Positions 40,878 to 53,824 of a DNA stretch of 64,000 nucleotides are shown piece after piece. Numbering within the stretch: position 1 is the first letter of the stretch; every line of letters starts with the position of its first letter. The notes beneath the pieces were generated by a model. The model had not been told where the DNA came from. It was given only the letters and a program-made list of their open reading frames with translations, and searched no databases. Both the position numbers and the translations under genes were made by a program. Source of the stretch: Hirudinaria manillensis (taxonomy: Eukaryota; Annelida; Clitellata; Hirudinida; Hirudinidae); the NCBI GenBank assembly GCA_034509925.1, contig CM067533.1, positions 7,550,035 through 7,614,034 on the forward strand, read 5' to 3'.

Positions 40878-42156
40878 TCAAGATCCTAAATCACGTTTCG
40901 TACTGTCTCTGAGTCGTATGTCCTTGTTGTGTTTCTTTTGGCAGTGTATCCTCAAGTCCAGTCGGTTCTTGTACTCCTTGGCACAAACGTCGCACTTGAA
41001 CGGTTTCTCCCCGGTGTGGGTGCGCAGATGGGTGAGCAAATGAGATCTTTGGGTAAACTGCTTGCTGCAGATGCTGCAAACGTAGGGCCTTTCGCCCGTG
41101 TGGGTTCGCAGGTGCTGCGTCAAGTTCAGCATGGCCGCGAACTTCTTTCCGCACTGGTCGCAGCCGAAAGGTCGCTCCCCGTTGTGGGCCCTCATGTGAG
41201 ACGAGAGCTGGGACCTATATTGGAACCTTTTGTCACAATGGCTGCACAGAAAGGGCATGTTTTTCTGCGCCTGGCAGTGGTGAAGCTTAAGAGCCAGCTG
41301 AGACATGTAGCTGTTCTTGCACATCTTGCAAACGAAAGTTTCCGGTTTTGCTTCGTAAAAATCGATGTGGACGGACTTGACGTGGTCGAGTAGCTCCGCC
41401 TCGGCTCCGAACTGCTCTCCGCAGTCGTTGCACAAGTAGCATCTCATTTCGTGCTCTTGTTGCATGTGTTCCTCTCTCTCCTCCGAGCTGCTAAAAGCCA
41501 GACCGCACTCCATGCAAATGGTGGGTTTTAAGTCCCCTGATGCTTGCATTGGAACGTTGATGTAGTTTTCTTGAGGCTCAAACATGTTTGCAGTCAAATG
41601 ACTGGAAGGCACTTCTACGTGTTGGTCGTTTGCCAGCGTGATGTCTGAGCCCGTGTAGGTGGCTTCCATGGGCGGCGTTGCCCTGGCTTCTGTTGCCGGA
41701 AATGAAAAGTCCTCTTCCCTAAATAAATGCAATTGTGTTGAACCACGGTTTCTACCAGAACAAGTTGACTTACCTTTTGTATGTGAGGATGTTTATTTGA
41801 CCATCAACTTCCATTAAGTCGATTCCCAGCTGGGTAAAGGTTTCTATGAGGTTAGGGGGCATCTCAAATTCCTGTGTCTCCTCATTGAAGGGGAGGAACA
41901 GCTTTCCTGTGTAGATATAATCCAGGATGATTGCCATTACGTTTGGGTCTAGTAGAGGTAGTTTGATGCGTTTCATTTCAGGCTTGTCGTACTGATGGAG
42001 AAGCGATTCAAAAAACTTGGACGCCGATGCCAGAAGAAAGCCGTGCGCTCTAAATTCTTTCCCACCAGCGTACAAAATCGTGTCGTAAAGGAAATTGGAC
42101 TTTCTAAAGTCTGCAAACCGGGAAGACAATCCCAAGAAATACTGCTGGGTGTCCAT
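40878..42156 (-). CDS. BTB/POZ and C2H2 zinc-finger transcription factor B
   Basis: Paralogue of the gene 1.7 kb downstream on the same strand. Exons 41774-42156 and 40878-41718 are separated by a 55-bp intron, giving 407 residues. The BTB domain (about 18-113; FLYDTILYAGGKEFRAHG, LDYIYTGKLFLP) is followed by a 75-residue linker and seven C2H2-like fingers. Finger 3 (FVCKMCKNSY...LKLHHCQAQ) has adjacent histidines and lacks normal His spacing, so it is probably degenerate. The last fingers share AMLNL, QRSHL and YKNRLDLRIHC with gene A. The intron interrupts the same codon position (TYK-R/K, phase 2) in both genes, which shows descent from one gene. The start Met at 42156 is the first in frame. 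Confidence 0.88.
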
Positions 42157-44388
42157 TACCGACGACTTTTTTTTATTAAGTCAGTCCCTTTTCCTGAAAA
42201 TATCCTTTAAAGTCAAAACAGTTACACGAACCCGAGCCGAACTCATTTGAATTTCGCACGTTCCCGAAATAAGAATAAACGTTATTTTGAAAGTATTCGT
42301 TGTAATTTGAATTATGATGCAACATTTTATAAATTGTTTAAGCTGCTGTATTCCGACATAAACACACAAAGGCGATAATCCGCCGTTTCTAAATAAAAGC
42401 ATAGAATACTAAAATTTTCAACGTTGACATTTTTTATGTTTTGAAGTAGTAAGTTTTTGATTAAATAAAAACATGTTCCAACAACTTATTACATCGCAGT
42501 ATATACTAACTGTTAACTGACCGGCTAGCTTCTTGTACCGCTTAAAAGTTTCAAAACGAGGAATTGCGACAAGGGCAACGATAATGAATAAGCTCACTTC
42601 TTTCTCGGAACAATAAAACATTTTGTAAAATATTTTTCAAGTTACTTTATTTAATACAAATAACATTTCAGACGTAGAATAAATTTTCACGGGTGATAAA
42701 AAAATAATTTTCTAATTCTATGATTTGAGCGTAGCTATGAAAACATAAACATGAGAAAAATTTAGATATTACATAGAATCAAGTGATTAGGTCAACTATT
42801 TAATTTTAAAAATTTTACTATTAAAGAGATCTATTCGTGCAATTGAATTACAGGTTGATTTGCATAAACTCCAGCAGTTTTCCATATTAAAGACAGCGGC
42901 AGTCCGTGATCAAAACCAAAATTACGATTTGTTATGGCTTAACGGTTCCTAAAATTTAAACTCGAATATATTCTACAAAACAAATTTCTTATCTAAAAGC
43001 GCCAAAGAAGTTTTATTTAAAGAGATATTTGACATTTAGAACGCTATACTAGAATTAGAGTATCACCTAAACACAACATTGATGCGAAATGTCACTCATT
43101 AATTTGCCTCAACATTTAACTCTGGCCATAGAACTCGATAAAATGATTTGTTTATTTCTTTTACAAATGTTTTAGTCATAAAAAGTATTTTTAAGCCGAC
43201 TTACTATTAAAAGAAAAACCTATATTCGTCTTTATTTTCCGAAGTTTGTACTGAATAATTTTGTGACGCAATATGAAATTGGAAATCGGCGTTAATTTTG
43301 AATGTAAGCCGTTAATGTGTGAGGTTTAACGTATTGCATCAGATTCTGGTTTTTAATGTGAAAAATAAAAACAATTTTCTTGAATTGTCAAATCATTTGA
43401 GGAGAACAGGGATTCAGAAGAATCAGACAAGGAGATTGACGATATTGGTCCAGGAAACGAGGCAGTGCCCAGTGGCATTCGATCTAGGGAGAGAGGGGCA
43501 CATGTTAAACCCGACTGGCGTGAAACCAGGGGATACAATTTTTGCTGGAGTCTAGGATAGAATGATGGAATGTTCAAAGATAAATTTAAATCTTTAATCT
43601 TTTCATTCTCGACCACCAGTTACAATTTTTTTCCCAATATATCTGGGTAACCTCCAGGTTCGGCAATGTCAGGCCTGACCTTGCCTGCTCTTTCCAGTAT
43701 TAATCTTAGAATCATAGATACAAAAACAATAGAAATACTGCTGATACGACAAAATACAACCAGCTCCAACAAGAGTTGGCGAAATGACCAATTTAGAATA
43801 ATTTTTTATTTCATGAGAAGATTTAATTCAATTCCTTTATTTATTTAACGGCATCTTGAAATTAGCAAAAAACTTCGTTTTGAAATGTTTTAATTAATCG
43901 TTTTAATATTAAAATATGCAAAGGAATTCATTCCGACTCCTTCTCCATCATTGTTTCCAACAAACAACAAAAACAACGAGCATTGAAAGCAACGACAACA
44001 GATTTCTTTTATTTGCACCGGATGTTGGCTTTTCATCTGAGAACGATTCTTTCGAACCTGCATGAATTTGTACTTTAACATTTCAATCATAGACGCAGAT
44101 GTAATTTGAAAACATTGATTTGAATTATTGTATCATAATTTAAATCGACCAAATATTAGTGGATGCATTTTATTTTTATACTTTAAATACTTTTATTTTG
44201 CTGTTTTCACCAAATTCAATGGCTGGTCATTAAATATGTCTACGCATCGCCATCATAACAAAATTATACAATAACATTATATTATACAATGAATAACAAT
44301 TAGGTAACCTCTGTGAATATTTGGCTAGTAGCCAGGAATAATAACTAGGCAGATAAATGATTATTAATCAGAAATACTAATCGGAATA
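42157..44388. other. Intergenic, BTB-ZF B upstream side and CUB gene 3' side
   Basis: About 2.2 kb with no gene I can support. A minus-strand open frame at 43353-43616 is Ser-rich and unusually balanced in composition; it could be an exon of something unrecognised, but no family match or clear splice pair was found. Confidence 0.4.
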
Positions 44389-47300
44389 TTAATTAGCAAC
44401 GATACTGGAAATGGAAATACCGAATGCAGGTATAAAGCTGTAGGCGGCTTCGAATCCAAACCCATCCTGATGATCGTTGCTCTTGAAAGTGGCGCGAAAA
44501 AAGTTTCCATCGGACACGATGTCGTCTGCCTTCTTCAGCGAACCGTGACGACCGCAGAAGCGTGAAATCTTCCTGTCGGATATTGGAATGTTGAAGTTCG
44601 AAAACTCCAGGTAGTCGTCGGAGCACCTGGACGAGTAGTTTGAGGTCAAAGGTTAATTATATAACTATTATTTGAATATTATCAAATGCATTTTTAACAC
44701 CAATATGCATCTACTTTGCATTTGCATTTGCATAAGTGAATAAATTATTATTATCGTTATTATCGTTATTATTGACAAATTAAAGATGTTATTAATAAAA
44801 AAATAATAAAAAATGTGACTGTACTTGGGAGTGGCTCCCTCTATGTCGAGGTACAAGAAACTGATGTTCACCACTTGACCTTTGTCGGCAAAGAAGAAAT
44901 AATGGCATTCGGTGCCCCTGGGGTAAAGACCGGGAAAGTTCGGTGACGCAAAAGTTCCGTTTCTATGGAGACTGCTTTTGAAGGTGAAGCCGCAAACTGA
45001 AGTTGATTGATTGATAGGTTGATTGATTGATTGATTGATGGGTTGATGGGTTGATTGATTGATTGATTGATTGCTTTAATTTGTATTTCTATTCACGGGG
45101 TTTAGTTAGAGTGCTGAATAATTCATTAATTCCACAGAACGACGTTTTACCGTTTAAATAAATAAAATCGAATTGTTTGTTTATCCAGGATTTTAAATCG
45201 TTATTATTAATCGTTAACTAATTTATTATTTAAAAATTTATCGCAACTCACCAACATCATCGGCTTGTACACCACCTTTGATGCCAAAATCTAAAACAAT
45301 ATCGTTATTATTAGGCTAATTTAATTTAATTTAATTTTTAATTCGATATAAATTGATGAAACAATAAGAGAAAATCGATTCTGAAATCCTGAACAACAAC
45401 CTCAAAGTGCATGTTGTTGTCCAACAACAGTATCACTAACGAAACTTTCTCCAGTCGCACGCACCTGTCACAAACCGAAACTTGGCTTTGAAACCGGTGC
45501 TGGGAAAACCCAGTTGGTTGACATAAGTGACCTCCATTCTGCTGTCAGTCGACATGAGTTGCGGAGGTTTGACCTTCCCGCAGAAAATCCCAAGGTCGAC
45601 TGGATAACCTCTTATGAAGGTCGTCACTGCTATGGAATCCTCCTGGTCACAGCTAAGCGGGAAATTGGTCAGACGATTTACATATACTATTACCTATTTA
45701 ATAAAAATCGAATATTAAATTAGTAAACTATTGAATTATTATTAATATTGTTATTATATTATAATTATTGCATTATTATTATTGTTATTATTAAATTTGT
45801 TTACAAAGCCAATTGAGAAAAATAAATCAATCGACAAATACTCCTTGTTCGTCGTATGACGTGACGATGAAAGGTCAAGGTGGACGAATGAGATTTTGAC
45901 CCTTTCCTTTCCAGTGCCCTGAAAGAGGTACCTGCAGATACCCGAGGAGGGGGGTGACCTCGGATGACCCGGGGATGCAAAGAACCCCGCCTTCAGGTCT
46001 CTGCTGGTGAAGTTCTGAGAGCATTTCTCTGAAGCTTTAAAGTTATTAAAAGCATTAAATTGTAAATTATGTAATTTTTGTATTTTTTTAATTATGTAAT
46101 TTAATATATCAACATATTATAAAATTAAATACTAATACTACTTCTAATAATAATAATAATAATAAATAAACCTGATGGGGAGACTTTAACAAAATCCAGG
46201 AGTGGAAGAATAGGCTGGAGATACTTCAAATCGATGAATTCGAATCTGAAAATATTTTTCGCAGATTTATTTTTATTTTATTTCATAAATTTTAACAAAT
46301 TATTCGGAATAAACACATGATATGTTTGATGCGATGATAAATGCGATGATCACCATGTTTAATATATTAACATTTATTAACATTTTGAGAAATATTTAAA
46401 GAATTATTTAATTACTTTAAAAATAATCACATAAACATTCATTTTAATGAATAATAAATGCTTTAATCATGACCTAATTTACACCATTTCATACCTGGCC
46501 TGAAAGCCCTGTGATTGGTTGCTGTGATCAGCAATGAAGTCAACGTAAGCCTGCCTTCCAGATGAAACAAATACTTGGACATCATCATCATGACACAGTT
46601 GACCTATGACCTGACCTGACGGGTCAGTGTCCTCTCTTATCACCACGAAGTCTGGGGCTTCCAAACAGCTAGTATAATAATAATTATTATTATAATAATT
46701 ATTATTATAATAATTATTATTATTTAACAAGATATTAATTAATATTTAACTAACAAATAAATTAATGAATTTGAAATTAAATTCCATTAAGTAGTGGTGT
46801 GTTAAATAAAATTTTTTTACAAGTATTTTTAATATTAATTATTATGAATTAAAAATAATTTTAAAATAGTATTCATTTATATTAACAAATAATTAAATAA
46901 TAATAATAATAATAATAAAATAATACAAGATAAATATTTCTAGAACAACAACCCAACCTGAGATCAGTTTTTTCCATCCGCACTTTCTCGAACACCAACT
47001 TGACCACTTGGCCTGGAAGTCCGTGGAAGACGTAGATGCAGTTTGAGGAGGGTGGGTAGTTTTGGGGGAATTGGGGGGAGAAAAAGTGCCCGTCCGTGTT
47101 GGTCCTGCTGCTGAGGAAGTCGTAGGCGCATGTCTTTCCTGTTCTCCGTGTTCCTCCGTTGATTTCAAACTTTGCTGGAATTGCGGAGATTGATTATTTA
47201 TTTATTATTTATTTATTTATTTATTATTTATTTATTTATTTATTTATTATTTAATTATCTGAATAGAGTTTAAGTGAAAAGGTCCAAGATTGTCAATGAT

Positions 47301-47952
47301 TTTTTTTTTTTTAGAGTTTATGAGTTTATTGAACAAACAGTTATGTACACAAACGAAACAAATGTGGTTGGAAAGCAAACAAACCTTGATTGCTATTAAA
47401 TATTTTTGCAATTGGCTTTGTATGAAAATTTATTAAAGCCAACAAATCAATCCAATAATCAATCAGATGGATCTGCCACGTTTCAACCAACCAACCAACC
47501 CAGACGGCCAACCATCAACCAATCTCCATCCTACTAACACCTCGGGTGGAATCTGAACTTCCCCTTGAACCCAGATCCGTTGAACCTGAGTGAGTGAAAC
47601 TCAAAGAGGAGGTTGTTGAAAGAGGAAAAGTGCTTGTCTCCAGTCGATAATCGATCCGCCTGAGAAGCGCACAATTCGTAGTTCCAGGCGCTCTCCTCGT
47701 TCACCTCAGCCCTTTCCAGATCCAGGAAAAGTCTGATGAACTCCGTGCACCTTTGCCTATCATCCGTCGAGGTCAACTCCAGGTGAGTGAAGTGGAGTTC
47801 AACGATTTCTCCGAGCTGTCCGACGAAGGAGTAGATGAAACAGTCCGTATCCGGGTCTGAACTCTTCAGGGTCATCGGGTGCTGACCGAAATTCGGGGAG
47901 GTGAAGATGCCCTGTGACCTCGTTCTGCTCTCGTACAAGATGCACTCGCAAG
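44389..47952 (-). CDS. Four-CUB-domain protein like SOL-1 (5' exons missing)
   Basis: Extracellular protein; the C. elegans namesake SOL-1 is an accessory subunit of GLR-1 glutamate receptors. Exons on the minus strand: 47541-47952, 46958-47172 (5' edge uncertain), 46495-46668, 46172-46245, 45866-46028, 45465-45652, 45252-45290, 44825-44996 and 44389-44626. Four CUB domains follow each other. CUB1 contains QGIFTSPNFGQHP, CUB2 GHFFSPQFPQNYPPSSNC, CUB3 AGFFASPGHPRSPPSS and CUB4 GTFASPNFPGLYPRGTECHYFF, then DDYLEFSNF. CUB4 and its upstream linker DFGIKGG most resemble SOL-1-type proteins. The model ends SISSIVAN, with no membrane helix after CUB4. No signal-peptide exon was identified; an upstream exon ending in phase 1 is required. 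The CUB1-CUB2 junction is out of phase as drawn. A different multi-CUB protein (neto-like) is possible. Confidence 0.78.
45005..45075. repeat. (GATT)n tetranucleotide array
   Basis: GATT/GGTT units in the CUB gene, just beyond the acceptor of the CUB4 exon on its upstream side. A similar array lies at 54560-54645. Confidence 0.9.
46677..46722. repeat. Palindromic ATAATAATTATT array
   Basis: Alternating AAT and ATT blocks form self-complementary sequence immediately upstream of a CUB2 exon acceptor (exon starts at 46668), so it may fold in the pre-mRNA close to the splice site. Confidence 0.85.
47195..47256. repeat. (TTTA)n array
   Basis: ATTT tetranucleotide repeats in the CUB1-CUB2 intron, the junction whose phase I could not resolve. 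Confidence 0.9.
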
Positions 47953-50589
47953 CTGTTATGGAGATTATTTGAATATTAATTTATCATTAATTAATTATCA
48001 TAATAGTTTATCATTATAATCCATATTTATAATAATAAACGATATTTTGTAATATTAATAATAAATGATATTTATAATAATAAAGTTGATTATTATTTGG
48101 CAGGTATTTTAAACGTGCCACCTGGATTAGCGGCTTCGATGACAAAAACATTTACGGACATCATCGTTGTCATCATCACCATCACCATCATCATCATCAT
48201 CGTGGTCGTCGTCCTCACGACAAACAATTTTAAATTTATCCAGTTCAAAAGCATTTTCCATAATCAATTGAAGATTTATTTCGAAATGAAATACACAAAT
48301 TGAATATTTAATCTATTAAATATTCTATAATTAGTTTTATTATTAAGTATATTTTGTTAAATTATATATTTATTGATTATTTAATGTTATTTGTCCATCA
48401 ATTTTAATCGATTCTCTATTTGCTGGAAAGCGAAAAGCATTTCACCGACCTACAGAATTCTCCTTTTATAGGGTTGACCGCTTCTTGATGATGACGATGA
48501 CGACGACGACGACGATAACGATGACCAATCTATAATCTAACGGGGGTCAATTCCATGCCGGTCTCGGCCATTTCAATCACTTCAATCAATCAATCAACCA
48601 ACCAAACAACCAGAAACCTCACCGCGACCTTTCAAATCGGTCTGCGACCTCCGAGACATGTCAAGGTCAAAGCATTTGACCCTCCCGCCCCCGAGGGGTG
48701 ATGGAAGGGGATGCCTGGAAAACGTTGTGCATCGTCAGAAGATAAAGTGGCACTTGTGAGATTGACCACTCCTCTCCTAATCTCGTTAGCCGAACTTTTC
48801 CCACTACCTTTTGTCTCTCTTCCATCGAATACCGTCCGTTGATGTTGTTGGACGATGATGATGATGATGACGATGATGATAGTAATGGTGATGATGATGG
48901 TGACGACGACGATGTTATTGTTGTTGGTGTTATTCTATTGTTGAACTAGAAAATTAGGAGTTGCCTTGAGGAATTATGCATTCAATTGCTTTTTTAATTA
49001 TTCAACGAATGATACTGTCGATGCTGTTAGGAATATTGTTGTCGTCGTTGTTGTTTTGAGTTTTTATTACATTTTAATTCTAAAACGTTCTCAAAAAACC
49101 GCCCAGAGAGGCACATTTTATGATATTTCGCTTCCCCAAAACTCAAAAAAATAAAACGTAAATTCCCTCTGACGAAACTTGATTGGCCATTGAACGCTAC
49201 CTGGACCCAACGGATATGGAAATTATGGGGCAGATTGGGTGGAGAGGTGGGTGGCTGGACAGGAAGAGGAAGGGTGGGGGGAATACGGGGTGGTCACGGG
49301 TGGTTAATGGCCGAGGGTGGTTAGCGGCACGTACGATCGTCTGCCATGTCCCATGCGAGTGTTTCCAATCAGCCAGGTGACAAGAGTACCGTTCGTTCTC
49401 ATTAGCAGCAAATTGAAAACATCAACGAGAAGCGGCCTCGCACCTTTCCACTCCAATTTCCACCCTCACTTTTCCAACGTCAGCATCTCTCGGATGCTCT
49501 TCCTCCGTCTCCCCTCTCTTTCTTTAAGGATCCTTTATCTCTATCTCTCCATACAATCACGCACACGAACAAGCACGCACGCAAGGACTCATTCACTCAC
49601 ACAGACAGACAGACAGACAAACACGCGGTCAATTCCAACAGACGATGAATCTACGTTGAAATTAATTATAGCATGTTAACCTGATTATTTTGGAAAATTT
49701 GAATTAACTTTTAAATCGTTGCTCTATTTGAAAGTTTTGCAAAACTTCAGAAATGAATGCCTAAAGTCCAAAACGTCGAAAAAATATTATAAATTAATGT
49801 ATATATTAATTATTATGAATAATTTTAGATTAATCATGAATGAACCTAGTTATAATTAATTTATTTACTTAAAGATTTCGTATTATAAATAAAATAAATT
49901 TTAATCGATATATTATTATTATTATTATTATCAGGTACAACGCAGGTACCTGGTCCGATAAACTGTACTAATGTTGTACTTGAGATGGTGTGCCATTAGA
50001 AAGTATCATTAGCGGAAGTGAATAGAAATGGCTCCATGCATTGATACATTGATGCATTGATGCATTGATGCATTAATGCATTAATGGTGCATGATGTTTG
50101 AAATGCGCTTTATCGTGCAAACCTTAGAGCAATCGCTAATGATACAGAGCTGGTGAATAATAACTGGAATAAACTCATATTTATACTTCAATTTAATAAT
50201 AAATATTAAAAATTATTATTTGTGATCAATTATAAGATGTAATTCTTACATAAAACTTACACTCTTTAAATTATTGAGGGCTGTATCTTCAATGAGCTTC
50301 CAGGGGTAAAGTTTGTGGATAGATTAAAAATGTCCAGTGAATGAAATACTACATAAGGTTAAACCCTAACCTTTAACCCCAAGAAGGGGGAGGGGTTAAA
50401 ATTAAATTATTTTCTATTAAATACTTCAGAATAAACCGAAATTTCTGTTCAATCAAGCGAAATTATTCCGCAAAAGTTTGCAAGCGTTAACATTAAAAAA
50501 ATTCGTTTTGAGGAAATAAATTTAGGATCGAGTCGCTAGATGCCAGTGCAAAATTACTTTTTTTTCTGCAGATAATCGCTAGTGGAAAT

Positions 50590-50950
50590 AGACCAAAGTT
50601 CAATAGGAAGTAGCCCAAAGGTCAATCGGAAGTGGGTCAAAGTTTTTCCTGAGTTCATCCGGAAGTCAAACCGTAACGCGAAGTAATTTCACGATGCAAC
50701 CGGATTTGGAACAAAACTCTGGACCTCAAGCATGACCTCAAGTGACCTCAAGTGACCTCATGACCAAAGTTCAACTTCCAGTTGAGTTATTAACAACTTT
50801 CATTTGAAAATGAAATCGAAAATCCAAGCGCCATCAAACGGAAGGAAACTAAAATTCAACCGGAAGTGGAACAGGAACCCTTTAGTGACCTCTAGCGACT
50901 TTAGAGTGACCTCCAAAGGTCTTGTAGTGACATCTAGGGACTTCATTCTG
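50590..50950. promoter_or_regulatory. Cluster of AGGTCA half-sites and CCGGAAGT motifs
   Basis: TGACCT (AGGTCA on the minus strand) occurs at 50733, 50743 and 50753 as two 4-bp-spaced direct repeats, followed by TGACCAAAGTTCA (50761-50773). More half-sites lie at 50591, 50616-50622 and 50634-50640. ETS-like CGGAAGT cores lie at about 50627, 50658 and 50860. The density is well above the surroundings. Whether it is an enhancer is inference; a decayed repeat family is an alternative. Confidence 0.4.
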
Positions 50951-51837
50951 AAATCTACCAGCCTTTTCCATCACAAATTCACCATTTCTGCCATTCTTTC
51001 CCCAAAAAAAACTGACCACTAAATATCTATTAAACCCAATTTAACTTTTAATTATCTCTTTATTCGCAAACAAATTCATCTAAATGCAGAAAAATAAGAA
51101 TGGCTCTCCACAAGACTTGACTAATTCCATGTGTTTGGGACATTCACGGACAGCATACAAAGAGCCACCATCAGACCACGGTTAGGGAAGTTCTTCAATT
51201 GAAACGAGCAATTAATTTTCCAACTCGACCCGAATATGGAAAGATACGATCTGGAAATTGCAGACGGAAAAGCAAATTGATTTTTAATGGCGGGAGTCTC
51301 GGACCGGAAGAATGAAGTCCACAAAGTGGATGCGACAACGGATCAGCTGGAATGTCCTCCATTCGTTTCCATGCAGAAGATCCTGAATTCCATTCCAATT
51401 TTCGAATGCTTTTCTCTCCTTTTTTTTTTTCAAATGCGATACAAATACGTACACATATTTTTCTTAAACTTCACAGAATTTAACATTTTAACGAGTATTA
51501 TTATTAATTAATTAAACTGAGAAAACCAGAATAATTGTACTTAAAATTGAATTTATGAAACAAAAAAAACTTAAATAACAATAATTTAGGATAATTAGTA
51601 GCAATAAATAAAACAATTCATTTACTTAACTGAACTGCAAATTACCGAATAATTCACCTGGACATCGTAAACTCCGCTCATCGAAACTTCAAAAAATCAG
51701 GCGATTAAATCGAAATAAATCTGAAAAACAAGAAAAATCCCTCGATGCGTACAAATCAATCTGAATTCTCAGGCATAGTCTGACCATCTGTCTCTCAGTC
51801 CAGATTTCAATTTTTTATTTGCTGCACAATTGGCATT

Positions 51838-52040
51838 AGGTAGGCGTTGGGTAGGTATTGGGTAGGCTTTGGGTAGGCATTGGGTAGGTATTGGGTAGGC
51901 TTTGGGTAGGCCTTGGGTGGGCATTGGGTAGGCGTTGGGTAGGCATTGGGTAGGCATTGAGTAGGCATTGGGTAGGCATTGGGTAGGCGTTGGGTAGGCA
52001 TTGGGTTGGCATTGGGTTGGCATTGGGTAGGCGTTGGGTG
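51838..52040 (-). repeat. 11-bp minisatellite, TTGGGTAGGCA-type
   Basis: About 18 copies of an 11-base unit with scattered substitutions. All minus-strand frames stay open (Pro/Thr/Gln/Asn-rich) because the unit has no stop. No gene context is seen. Confidence 0.92.
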
Positions 52041-53824
52041 GGGAATTCTACAAAAATTGAGTTTTGATAGTCGTATTTGAAAAATTATGATTTGAGAGAT
52101 TACTGAAGGATTTATTAAATTTCTGAATTTGTTAAAAAATAATTTAAAACCTAACATTTAAATGCTGTTTCTATGGGAACGAACGTTTTCTGAGATTCAA
52201 AGATGAATTTTGTTTGTTTCTTTTTGATCACGAAATACAAAATACAAATCGCCATTTGTCAAAAACATAAAATACAAATATAATTATAAAATAATTTTTT
52301 GTTTATAATTTATAAAACAATTTTTTACGAATTAAAATAAAAAAAAAATAAATAAATAAAAAAGAGACCGTAAAATTACGAAGATTCTTCCCTTTCTTGG
52401 CGAAAGTTTAGATCGCCAGGTGTCGCATTCAGGAACGATGTTTACGTTGCCATGGAGACGGAGGAATTTGAATGACTCACATGTGACGATCCGTGTGTGT
52501 GGTCTGGAGTTAATTAGTTTACATTTGGCAAGGATACCATTAGATACCATTGATACTACTATCATGACCGAGTATTATGGTATTGTAGGGTACCTGGCCA
52601 GTAATGCTTGTGTGATATCATGTTATCATGTGACTTAGTATCTCAGTCTGTCTCTCAATCTTTCTGTTTGTCTCTTTTACTCGTTCTATCTCTCACTCCC
52701 TCTCTCCAGTCTCTTCCAATCCCCCCTTTGTAACTGGTAGGATTACTACCGGGGAGGTCCAAGGTGTCCAAGGTTTTATGGTTGACAGGAGCTCAAAGAA
52801 ATATGAGCCATTTTTTTCCATTTTCCCCCCATATTCCCCCAATTTTCCCCCCATTTTTTCCCCAGCAGGCTTTCTGTAGGAGACCTCTCTCTCTTTTTTT
52901 TATGAGGCATAATTTTAGACCATAATTACTTTTCTCCCGGATAATATTTAAGAAGTCTTTGAAGCTAAAATAAGAAAAGTGTGGCCGTGATTTCGTGCGC
53001 GTCTTCAGTTTAAACGTGTCTCAACTTTTTCCAGATTTATTTTCCCTTCCTTAAAGTGACTCGTAACGAGGTTACGTTTTTTAAAGAAATTCAATTTAAA
53101 GATTCATTTTAAAATTAAATAACTTTATCGAAACGTGGCAAAAAAAATAAAATAAAATAATAATATAATAATAAAATAAATAATAATAAAAATACACTTC
53201 GGCCATCTTTTCTGGAGCTTTTATCGTTTATTTTCTCGATTTTTTTGTCAAATATTTATCGACATTCTCGTAGGAATTTGTTTGGTTGTTCGGTTGACTT
53301 ATCGCACAAAAAGAGATTTTTCATTTCCTGAAATTATCAAAAAGAAATGTCACTTTTAAGACAATTTAATCTGAATTTAACGGAATAAATGAACAAATCA
53401 ATCATTTTAATTTCAATTTTTTAAAAATTTTATTCATAATCACTTTATATTGCGTATTTTGCAACGCTTATGGGAATATTATTCAAATACTCGAATACAA
53501 TGACGACGACGATGATATTATTATTATTATGATTATGATTATTATTATTATTAATATTATTATTATTATTATTATTATTAAATGCCGCAGAATAACTGCA
53601 TTTCAATAAACAATGCATAAAAGCGTAATACAAAATAAATTACACGAGAATTAAAGGATAATTACAGGACAAATGTCACATAATTGGAGATAAAATCGAG
53701 CCGTAAATGTTCTTCCTATTACATGCGGTCGCATAAATGACTTTGAAATTGTTTGACAAGACTTCTGAATTGTTTGCCCTTGTTTTGTATACCGAGGGGA
53801 GAAATTGAAAAGCAAGCCAAACAC

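Noticed and set aside
43353-43616. Ser-rich minus-strand frame, possible exon
   Set aside because: No convincing acceptor/donor pair and no known domain; kept only as a note in the intergenic entry.
51121-51324. Minus-strand frame with a hydrophobic MVALCMLSVNV segment, considered as signal-peptide exon of the CUB gene
   Set aside because: The hydrophobic run is at the end of the frame next to a stop, and no phase-1 donor follows it.
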